This document shows positions 40,190 through 50,300 of a DNA stretch of 64,000 nucleotides, piece by piece. The notes beneath the pieces are model-generated. The model saw only the letters and a program-made list of their open reading frames with translations, did not search any database and had not been told where the DNA came from. This stretch comes from Ailurus styani (lineage: Eukaryota > Chordata > Mammalia > Carnivora > Ailuridae): the NCBI GenBank assembly GCA_002007465.1, contig LNAC01001220.1, forward strand, positions 124,001 through 188,000, read 5' to 3'. Both the position numbers and the translations under genes were made by a program. The stretch's first letter is position 1, and each line of letters starts with the position of its first letter.

Positions 40190-41256
40190 AAAACAAGGAG
40201 GCGGGGGCTCACCGGTCAGGGAGCTGCAGCCCCGGACCCCGTCCCCTCCCACGGCCGCTCCTCCGCCGGGTCCCCGCGGAAAAGTCGGAGGCGGGGGCGC
40301 ACGGGTCAGGGGGCTGCGGCCCTGGACCCCGTCCCCTCCCACGGCCGCCCCTCCGCTGGGTCCCCGCGGAAAAGTCGGAGGCGGGGGCGCACGGGTCAGG
40401 GGGCTGCGGCCGGACCCCGTCCCCTCCCACGGTCGCCCCTCCGCTGGGTCCCCGCGGAAAAGTCGGAGGCGGGGGCGCACGGGTCAGGGGGCTGCGGCCG
40501 GACCCCGTCCCCTCCCACGGTCGCCCCTCCGCTGGGTCCCCGCGGAAAAGTCGGAGGCGGGGGCGCACGGGTCAGGGGGCTGCGGCCGGACCCCGTCCCC
40601 TCCCACGGTCGCCCCTCCGCTGGGTCCCCGCGGAAAAGTCGGAGGCGGGGGCGCACGGGTCAGGGGGCTGCGGCCGGACCCCGTCCCCTCCCACGGTCGC
40701 CCCTCCGCTGGGTCCCCGCGGAAAAGTCGGAGGCGGGGGCGCACGGGTCAGGGGGCTGCGGCCGGACCCCGTCCCCTCCCACGGTCGCCCCTCCGCTGGG
40801 TCCCCGCGGAAAAGTCGGAGGCGGGGGCGCACGGGTCAGGGGGCTGCGGCCGGACCCCGTCCCCTCCCACGGTCGCCCCTCCGCTGGGTCCCCGCGGAAA
40901 AGTCGGAGGCGGGGGCGCACGGGTCAGGGGGCTGCGGCCGGACCCCGTCCCCTCCCACGGCCGCTCCTCCGCCGGGGTCCCCGCAGGAGAGTCGGAGGCG
41001 GGGGCGCACGGGTCAGGGGGCTGCGGCCGGACCCCGTCCCCTCCCACAGCCGCCCCTCCGCCGGGGTCCCCGCGGGAAAGTCGGAGGCGGGGGCGCACGG
41101 GTCAGGGGGCTGCGGCCGGACCCCGTCCCCTCCCACGGCCGCCCCTCCGCCGAGGTCCCCGCGGGAGAGTCGGAGGCGGGGGCGCACGGGTCAGGGGGCT
41201 GCGACCCCGGACCCCTCCCCTCCCACGGCCGCCCCTCCGTCGGGGTCCCCAGGCCA
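40190..41256. repeat. 88-bp GC-rich minisatellite (about 12 copies) in HYKK intron 1 / CpG island
   Basis: Units beginning 'GTCGGAGGCGGGGGCGCACG' start at 40284, 40374, 40462, 40550, 40638, 40726, 40814, 40902, 40991, 41080 and 41169, with a diverged first copy from about 40193. Spacing is 90, then 88 six times, then 89. The 88-bp units read as near-identical; edge units differ by a few bases. Each holds a G-rich half (GGCGGGGGC, CGGGTCAGGGGG) and a C-rich half. Confidence 0.95.
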
Positions 41257-41430
41257 CTGGAGGAGAGTCGCACCACAGGGCCCCCCCAGTGTACCCCCAG
41301 TGCTGTCAGGGCGGACCCCGCTCTCCCCCGCCGGCTCACCCGCAGCGACCCGCGATCCCGAGGCGACACGGCTCTCCAGCGGCCCTGGATCCTGCCGAGG
41401 CCCCCGCCAGCCCGAGCCCGCGAACCCCGA

Positions 41431-41642
41431 CTTCTGATTGGCCCCTACCTGACTCCCGCCGCCAATCAGCGCACACTACTGCGGGGCGAGGCGGGGCCGC
41501 GGACCGCCCAGCCCCTGCTGGCAGACTAGGGCTTCTGACTGGCTTTCCGCAGCCCTGCCCCGCCCCTCGGTGGTCCCTCCACTCAGAATCCGGCTACCTC
41601 TCACGTAATTGAGCTTCTTGCTTCTGATTGGCTCTTCGCGAT
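41431..41642 (-). promoter_or_regulatory. HYKK: HYKK CpG promoter with repeated inverted CCAAT boxes
   Basis: CTTCTGATTGGC (minus strand GCCAATCAGAAG) at 41431-41442 and 41631-41642, with a variant CTTCTGACTGGC at 41532-41543; another CCAAT at about 41461-41469 on the plus strand. GC boxes follow (CCCGCCCCGCC at about 41643-41653), and a CRE-like TCACGTAA at 41601-41608. The position upstream of HYKK coding exons in the only CpG island nearby makes it the likely promoter. The first exon itself cannot be fixed from sequence. Confidence 0.55.
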
Positions 41643-42554
41643 CCCGCCCCGCCTCCGCCGGCTTTCTGCTCCGGAAGAGCCCCTGCAGTGGGGTCCAGGC
41701 CCTCCCACCGCTCCGCAATCAGTTTCCCCCGGGTTCAGGGCGTCCCGCTGCCTCTTGAGCGGGTCCCCGGGGCCGCCTTCGCCCGCGCGGCCCGAGGCGG
41801 CTGGGCCCACACGGCCTCGCGGCGCCCGACCACCCCACCTCGACTCAGCTCGGGCCGCAGCTCCGACCTGCTTCTCGCTCCCAGGCCCCAGCAGACCCGG
41901 CGGGGGGCGACAGGGCGGCTGCCGGACCTACCCTGGAGGAAAGCGCCGGGTGCCGGCCGGGGGGGTGTGTCCCCGGGGTCGGGGCGTCAGGCAGGACTTC
42001 TGGGCGGGCCGGAGCTCTGCGGCTCGGTCTCTGTGGTTCTGTCGGGGACCCCCCCCCCGCACGTATAGCAGCCCCCTCCCCTTGTGGGTACAGCCCCCCC
42101 CCCCGGCGGGGACAGCAACACCGCCCCCAGGGGTCCACGTGGGGTCCCCTGGCCTGGTCTCCTGGAGGTTCCCAAGCCTCTGTCAACCTATCCTTCCCTG
42201 GTCAGCATAGTTTTCTGCTCAGATCTCATCTCCAAGGAGCAGGGCTGTATTTTCAGGCCCGGCGGTTTTCTAGTCTGGAAATCCTTTCACGGTGTCAGAC
42301 CAGATTGGATTCCCATTTCCCACAACCCCCATCTGACTCCTACTGGCCTCTTCAGGCCCTCAGCTTGCTGTTGCCCAGCCAGCTCGTGACTCCTGACTCA
42401 ACTCCGCTCTTCTCCAGCTGAGGCCATAGGGATGTAGACTGAACATGGGGATCCTGAGAGATGAAGAGACAGGGCTACTGGGTCCATGGTCCACGGTCCA
42501 CAGCACCCCTTCCCACCCACACTGCCTTCTTTAGACTGTGTTTTGTAACCTGCC

Positions 42555-42604
42555 CTTTCATTTATTTTTAAGTAATCTCTACCCCGAGCGTGGGGCTTGA
42601 ACTT
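42555..42604 (-). mobile_element. SINE fragment
   Basis: 'TTTTTAAGTAATCTCTACCC', 'GCGTGGGGCTTGAACTTA'; abuts the isolated minisatellite unit. Confidence 0.55.
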
Positions 42605-42621
42605 AGGAGGGGATGCTGACC

Positions 42622-42710
42622 CAAGAGGCAGGAAAACAAGGCGGCAGGCACAGGTGAGGGGGCTCCGGCCCCAGATTCCATCCCCTCCCACGGCCGCCCC
42701 TCCCCAGGGG
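42622..42710. repeat. Isolated diverged copy of the 88-bp minisatellite unit
   Basis: From 'GGCAGGAAAACAAGG' through 'CCATCCCCTCCCACGGCCGC' it matches the first unit at about 40181-40262, including the non-repeated left border. It lies 1.4 kb beyond the array. Confidence 0.75.
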
Positions 42711-43555
42711 AATACCATGCTTCCAGGACTGGCCAGCCAGGAGCCCCCGCCTTTCATTTTGAATGCTCAACTCTGTCTTTAGTAATACCTCATAAATAAA
42801 TCTTTTGTGCTTTTCTAATCATGTCCTTAAGACACGTGGCTAACTTGTATTACTGAGTCCAAGAGAATGAACATTTCTTGTAACACATGCTGTCAAATCA
42901 TGTTTTTCCTCAAAATGCCAATACTGGATATCCTAGTGAGAAAAAGCACCAATCTAGTAAGAAAGGTCATGCCACTGTGGGATTAACAATTGTCTTTTGT
43001 CCCCACCTGGCCACCTGGGACACATAAGTAGGGCTCTCAGAGCTCAGTGCTGAACACCTGGAGGGAGAGGAAAGGAACCACTGGAGGGTGAGACTACCCT
43101 GTAACACGAAGCAGCCCAGCCCACAAGGGCTCCCGAAACTGTGCGGGGCAGGCTGCTCCAAAGGTCAAAACTCAGCGACAACATCATCGTCACCACACAA
43201 GCAAATTCTGTGGGGACCAGACGGGTGTAAGAGATGTGGCAATTTCGAAGTTACACTAAACACAAGCCTCTTTACACTCTGGTATTTTGGAAAATGGATC
43301 AGACAACTCACATCAGATCAAAACAAATAGGCCGCAGCTCACCTAATTTATAACCCCTAAGTTAAAACCCCAAACAGGCCTCAAGTGAGCGCTGGGAACA
43401 AAGCGTCAGCCCTGATGATACTTAAGCCTAGACTCTGGTGTTCTCCCAGCTGGGGTCAGCACAAATCTCTGGAACACACACTTCACAGAACACGGAACTG
43501 AATTCTTCAGAAAATTCTTAATAATGTACTAGCCTGGTTTATGAACACCAAATTT

Positions 43556-43642
43556 TCTTAAAGTTTATTAACTAACCTCTACACCGAATGTGGGACGTGA
43601 ACTCACGACCCTGTGATGGAGTCGCGCGCTATGGCGCCCCTA
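43556..43642 (-). mobile_element. Short tRNA-Lys-type SINE
   Basis: 'ACCTCTACACCGAATGTGGG', 'GAACTCACGACCCTGTGATG', ends '...GGCGCCCCT'. Confidence 0.65.
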
Positions 43643-44564
43643 TGAATACCAAATTTTAATCAACTTTTTTGGCTCATTCAGGTTGCTGTTAAGAGTGGTA
43701 GAAAGTGCAGCTATTTTTAAGACCACGCAACACTGCTCCAGGATGGAGGCCTACAGCCCTGGCTCCCAGCTCTGGCAGATGAATAAGCGGCCAGCGGACG
43801 GAGGAGGCAGCTGACCCCAACATTAAGAGGCTCAGGAAAACAGCACCTCCGTCCTGCCTCAAGAAAAAGCTGCTTCCTCCTGTAACACACAGCTAACAGC
43901 ACGAGACCACCAATTCAGTCCCAGACGTTGACATAAATCACATGCACAGGGAGGTTATGTGCAGCCCAAATGTGGAAGGACCAGCTCCCTCACTAAGTGT
44001 GTATGTAATGTGGGGGTGCACCAGAGTGCTTGAGGACACACAAATGAGGGGAAACCGACGAGGAGGTAATGGTAGAAGTGACATTTTCGGCATGATATAA
44101 AGTCTCTTGAACCATCCAAAGGCAGCCAAGGAGGACAGGGTTGCCTGGCACAGCAGACCGTTCCCATCTCATGAATGTGCAGGAACAAGCTGCCTGGCTG
44201 GCTAGTATCTGTACCAGGGATCCTGCTTTGGGTGAGAGAAGTCTTTCCAACTGTAAAATGGGATTCCACGGACCTGAGAACCTGCTGGAGCAAACGCTTG
44301 CATGAGTTTGACTTCCCTCACGGTTCCCATCGGCTACCCCACCTGGAATGAGGGGCCCACAATCACCCTGGTTTCCATTCCCACTGGCCCTAGACTGGCA
44401 AGAGCGATGGGGATGACCTTGGTTCTTTCTGGCAGTCACGTTGGGAACGACTAACCTCTCAACACTTATGTAAACATCCTTGAAGAAGAATTTCTGGATG
44501 CTGCCCTATTTCTTTTTAAGTTATGGTGTTTTCAATCCACCACAAAATATTTTATAGCAAGAGC

Positions 44565-47275
44565 TATGTGATAATACAATTTTCTTTATTAAAAATAATT
44601 TACAGCATCAATAACATATACACAATTGTCATCAACTGAACTTTGCCTCCAATATATTTTTATACAATACTTAACATTATTGAACTTAAAACTGTTACAC
44701 TGTTTTGTTGGCTTTAAATAATAGACAATGATTTATAGTTACTTGAGATACATGGTTTCATAGTCATATTATACGTAAAATTGATAGAAACATCGGCACT
44801 ATCACACTTCAGGGGAAAAAGCCTAAGTCCGTCTGCTCCCCCTTTATTCCTCCAAGTCAGCATCCAGTATCTGAGCACCTTCTCCTGAACCTAAAGGCAA
44901 AAACAGTTGTCTTTTACTGCCACCACACAGAACATCAGTCCCATTGCGTCTCCGCATCCTGTCCCCCGCCACCAAGAAGGCGAATGCACTCCTCCCGTGG
45001 AACCGCTGGGCACTGAGCAGCCCGGCCACGGCGATGGGGATGCCCTCGTGTTCAGGAACTGACGACCACTGTCGTCGTGGACACTTGCAGCTGTAATGAT
45101 GCAACTCTGTGTGGGGACGGAAGCCTTGGCAGTCTCGTTGTGTAGGGGCAGCGACGCCAAGAAGGTAGCAAACATGGCCATGGCAGGTGGCATCATTTTT
45201 TTAAGATGAAAAAAATGCCGCTGTTGATAATACCTTTGAAGTTGTACCCTCAATTTCAACACTCATTTGCTTCTTTCATGTGCCTACTATACTTCCTTTC
45301 CACAATATTGTGCATCTTTTTAAACACTCAATGACCTGGACAGAATCAACAAAATGAAAGCCAAAGATGTCACCTCTCTGCAGGTGGAGCACCCGGCCCG
45401 AGGTGGGAGTGGACGGCGCGCACTGGAGCGCACAGCCAATGCCAGCTGCGCGCCGAGCTCTCTGCTCCGTTGTCTCCATTGTGCGGGAGAAGCCAGAGGC
45501 CAGGAGCCTCGACTCTGCTCCTGGAGTTTGAGGTCTGCTTGTCCTGGTGCTGGACCAGGGGGAGGGAACGCACCGCCCGGCCTCCTGGCCCGGCTGTTGG
45601 CGCTGACGCCCATGCCTCCACCCATGGCCACGGATGACACAGAAGTGTCCTCACACAGACGGTATGGAGCCACCACCTCTTCCAAGCATACAACAGGGAT
45701 GTTAACATTCAACTTGTGACTCTTCTAATTCATGTTTTCATGTGAATTAAACACACGCAGGACAGATACACAGGTGTAACAACATATCAAGAACACAGTG
45801 TGAAAGTACCACAGAAAATAGCCTAAAAAATTTAAATAAAGAATGGAAATCATGTTCTCAGACTCCAGTCCACATGATTGTCTGAACACAGACTTGCAGA
45901 CTATCTTCAGAAGACCGAGCCTGTGTGAGTGCTTCTGTGAGCGGCTCTCGGCAGTCCACAACCCCCGCGCCAGCTGTTCCCATGACGATCCAGTGGAACA
46001 CAGTCCTTCCTCCTGTGCAACGTGGACCAGCGGAGCCACAGCAAACCAGCTGGGTCAGAGGAAGCTCTCCACATGAAAGAAAATCTCTACAACTAATCTT
46101 TTGCCGGCTGTTTAATTTCTTAATTTAAAAAAAGGAATGGGACTTTCTGGAATTAATTACCCAACTTTTTTCTTAACAGTTGCCAAACATCTTGTTGACA
46201 GAACACTTGTTGTGGTGAACGGACATGTGTGTGGAGAAAGTAGGCTATCCAGACAGCAACAATTTACGTGTTTTATGCTGATAGCTTTGGTTAAAACAAA
46301 AAACATAATTAACAGAATCATGCATCCAGGTAAAATAAAGTTTCAAAATGACAGAAAACCAATTTTAAATAATTAAGAATTAACATTTAAAAAATGCTTA
46401 GAGTTGAGCAGCAACCATATAATTTAGAGTGGATAATTTAAAAGTCTAGAGAAATCATTTTAGCATTTAATGATTCAGTTCTCTTTAGCAACTATAAAAG
46501 AGTGGAATTTTGGTTAACAATACCTAAAATAATAGGTTATAGGAAGCAACAATATCACATCAGGTGAGCAAAATGATCGAATCCAATTGCTAGAATACCA
46601 TCTGAGGCCAGCCAGAGGACACAGGAGCAAACTACTGAACGTGATGGGATGTGTATGTTCACACACCCAAGCCCCGTGTCCGCATGTGGAGGGGCCTGGG
46701 CCCGATGGGACACGGGACTGTGTCTGGGGCAGCGACAGCCCCCGCAGTTAGATGACACTAGGATGACCCGGCTTATATTACAAATGCCAACCACATCCAG
46801 CTCAGGTCTCAGAGTCCGTTTGTAAATCAGATTCCAACTTCCATAATTTTAGAGTCTAATGTGGCTTCTTACATTCCAACCTGCTAGTCTTAAACCAACA
46901 AACAGTAGTATACAGTTTTATGGGTGCGAAACTAAACAACTTCAGGAAGGTTATTCATGTAAGAGTTCAACACAAGTTCAAATTCTGCCTTTATTTACAA
47001 AATGGTCTGATAAAATTCCCCCGTACTTACAGGCCTCTCCCACAGCACACCTCACACGTTGATTTGAGCAATGTTAATAGCACCATTCGTATATTATTTA
47101 AAATCAGAAAGATTTCATCTCAGTCACTATGTTGATTCATAATCATTTACAGCCACGGTGAGGTCGGAGCGCGCATGGGACCGTCGGCAGCTCCAGCGCA
47201 AGGAGCCCTGGGTCCAGCACGAAAGGCTTTACTCACAGTCACCAGTTCTGAAAGGGTATCCGTATGCAGTAGATA
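44565..47275 (-). other. IREB2: IREB2 3'UTR
   Basis: About 2.7 kb without a recognised exon between the stop and a canonical AATAAA. The 44.5-44.8 kb and 46.1-46.5 kb parts are strongly A+T-rich. A long 3'UTR is expected for this gene. Small open frames here have no recognisable product. Confidence 0.7.
44585..44590 (-). promoter_or_regulatory. IREB2: IREB2 polyadenylation signal (candidate)
   Basis: AATAAA on the minus strand in an A+T-rich stretch; the cleavage site would be about 44560-44572. TTTATT also occurs elsewhere upstream, so alternative sites are possible. Confidence 0.6.
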
Positions 47276-47386
47276 CTATGAGAATTTTCGTGCCACAAAG
47301 TTTAACAATCCTCCATGTTTGTACAATGTTACTTCCACATCATTGTCAAACGAAGCGATCACGCTGAATACCTTCCCAGTGCTTGT
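47276..47386 (-). CDS. IREB2: IREB2 exon 22 coding part (stop codon)
   Basis: 111 nt encoding [36 protein letters not shown] then TAG at 47276-47278; acceptor GTTTAAAG. Confidence 0.97.
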   Translation of the reverse strand, partial: TSTGKVFSVIASFDNDVEVTLYKHGGLLNFVARKFS

Positions 47387-50300
47387 CTTTAAACAAACAG
47401 AAACATCTCATGTGAGTGGTTAAGACCTCCCGAGCGTCCCCAGTGTTCAGACCCTGTCTTCACGCCCCAGGCCACCACCTTCCAGACTCAGCAAAGCCCT
47501 CCTCCTGCCACATCTAAGCATGGGCTTCACAGTCATGTTTCACCCCTACCCCTTAACCAGGCTCCACCCCCAGCGTGGAGCACAATGCGGGGCTCAAACT
47601 CACGACCCTGAAATCACAACCTGAGCTGAGATCAAGAGTCGGACACCCCTTCCTCCCCGTTTCTGAATGATGAGTTCCGTATCACCTACAACACTTAACC
47701 AAGTGCAGCAGACTCTGACTAGTTAGGGAAGTTACACCCACTGCTCATGTCCACTTTGGACCAGCTAGTTAGTGTGCATGACGTTGGCCACCCTTCCCTG
47801 CGCCCCTCTCAGGCCTCCCCTGTGGTCTTGTGCCTGGAAGCGTTCAAGCCCCACCAGCACGGAAGCAGCGAGCAGCTGGGGAAAGGCCACGGACACATGC
47901 TGGCGGGGAGCCTGCGTGTCAGCTTGCTCTCTGGACCGGGTATCTAGCGCTCTCTGTGTTTCCTAAGAGTCTCAGCTGCATTAATACGGGCCTCAAGGGA
48001 ATTAAACCACAATGCACATTCACTAATTCACGCAGACATGCAACCGACAAGCACCCTTTCTCTTCAGCTTACACCCTGCTCAGTACACCGGGCGCAACCA
48101 CAACCACACACTTGAGAACCGGAGAGATACCTTTACAGTTAATGTAACTCCAGGAGACAGCTCTTCAGGAAATGCTAAAGAAAACGTTTCTCTGCCAGAG
48201 AGGCCCAAGGAATCTGCATTTTCTCCCGGAAGGAACTGAAGTGGAGCTATGCCAATTCCAATCAAATGATCTTTGTGAATTTTTTCGTAACTTTCAGCCA
48301 AAACAGCTTTCACACCCTGTAACAAATGTGCATTTTATTTCTTCCAGTCAGCTCTTCAAAGTTGCTTTGTTAGACGACTTTCAAGGGAAAAAATTCTACT
48401 TGTGCCCCCTTCTATAAAACTTGTTAACCTAAGAGCACACACTGAAGGTCCGTGCTGTATCAGAGCACCTACGGATGATTTTTGTGTTTTCAGGCAGCTC
48501 CCTAAACTACTTCTACACGCCCCTGTGTCCAGCAGGCCCGAGTGTGGCGACACTGGCTGGGTACGAGCCCCAGGGGGCACGGCAGCCTGGCTCCAACGGG
48601 GCTCAGGAGGGCCTGGGACCCTGGTGGACCCACGTATGTGCTCGGCAGCCCTCTCCCTTGGCCACGCGAACACAGAAACAGAGGAATGTGTCCCCACAGC
48701 AGCCGAGGAAACAGGAGCCGTGGATTCTACACAGATTTAGATGCTAAGTGACCCTGAGCAGACGTCCAATGACAGAAACCATCGAGAGTGACACCAGAGC
48801 AACAACAAATCCCTGTTCTCTGGAGAAAACGAGTCAGAGAGGCTCCAGACCCCCGTTTCTCAACTTTCCCTGCTGTCCTATGGAGCCTTTCCCAGACATT
48901 CCTCTCCAGGCACATCTTCCCCACTGCTGCCTGCCCTGACGTTTTAGTGCCACACATACAGACGGTGCACCTGCTTAAATACTATGTGTGCGTCTGCACT
49001 CTGTACATAAAGGGACATGCTGTTACCATCCAGGAATCAGTCCTCAGCCCTGTGAGCGCCATTGCCCAAGGCGAATGGAGAGAATGGGCACCCTGGACCA
49101 AGTGGGCGCCAGGCACAGGGGAGGCGGCAGGGGAGGACACCATCGGAAACGGGCATGGAGCGCAGGGCTGCATCCCAGGAAGTATGTGCAGACACAGACA
49201 CATGGGGCTCTCCCAGGCAGACAGGCGGGTTACTGTCTGCTCATCTACGTAAGGCCCATCAACAGACAAAATCAAGCCGACACCCCCAGCTTGGAAGCAG
49301 CATTTCAATGTCTAACTGAACAGACAGCTTAGGATCAAGTATGCGCAAAGCCTCCAACATAAAAAACAAAGACAAAAATATGAGAAAAAATGGAACCTAT
49401 ACCTGTAATTAACAGTCACAACAGGGATAATTACTATCTCAGGAAGACAACAGAATCTGGCTTATTCCTGCAGCTCCTCTGAGTATATACATTCTAGGGG
49501 GAGACCGAAGACTCAAGGAGAATGAACTGTGCATGATCACGGCAGCTAGGAGGGCCACTGGCCAGCTGCTCTGAGCATTTCTGAGCGAGCGCTGGGCAGA
49601 GAGCAGACAGCACGGTCCCGAGGACCCTCCCCAGCACCCCCCAGCCCCAACCACACTTCAGCAAGGACGCAGGTGCGAGACGTGCATCCTAGCAGATGGC
49701 CAGGCACCATCACCTCCTACCCCTTGGCCCACCTCTGAGTCTGTGAACCCCCAGAAAGGAAAGGTAAAGGCAGGGGGGCAAGGAAAACTCTCAGTGGGCT
49801 CAGAGAATCAGCATTCCACAGCGTCCGTTTAAGACAGGGGCCTCCTTTCCCCACACTGTCCTGGTTTCTTCAAGTTAGACCGATAGAGATCTAATCTAAC
49901 CCAAAGTATTAAAATGCAATTAAATCGGTATAAAATAATACATGTGATCCCCTAAAAAAAACCCCCACCAATATGAGTTCCAAATAAGCATAAAAAATCC
50001 AAACGAGCAATGTAAACTCTGACAGGATGTTACTGACAAAAGGGAACATTTAAAATTCAACGTTAAGAAGATAAAATAGAAGCATCAGTACCAGCAGATA
50101 CGGTCCTTTGGCAGCCCAGTCTCTGGAATTTCCGGAACCGTATTTTTTCCCTGCCAAGATGATCAGTGGGACACCTTCCTTCTGGTACAGCTCGGCAGCC
50201 TCAAACACATCGAGCTGTGGGGCAAAAACAAACATGAACATCTGCAGCACAAACCTGGGTCTGGGAAATGACCACCCAAGCGCTCTGTATGCATCCTTAC

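Larger units (their letters stand above)
40060..42170. other. CpG island over HYKK 5' end
   Basis: Very high G+C and CpG density compared with both flanks. Holds the 88-bp minisatellite, the CCAAT/GC-box cluster and C-run-rich sequence to about 42.17 kb. Confidence 0.75.

Noticed and set aside
40284..41256. CRISPR-like array (regular repeats)
   Set aside because: Units are contiguous with no unique spacers, and this is mammalian DNA; it is a minisatellite.
39823..41612. Long Gly/Arg/Pro-rich open frames as a novel repeat protein gene
   Set aside because: Openness is explained by a stop-free 88-bp GC-rich repeat read in rotating frames; all three plus frames and several minus frames are open alike; no splice or start context, and the region is HYKK intron 1 / CpG island.
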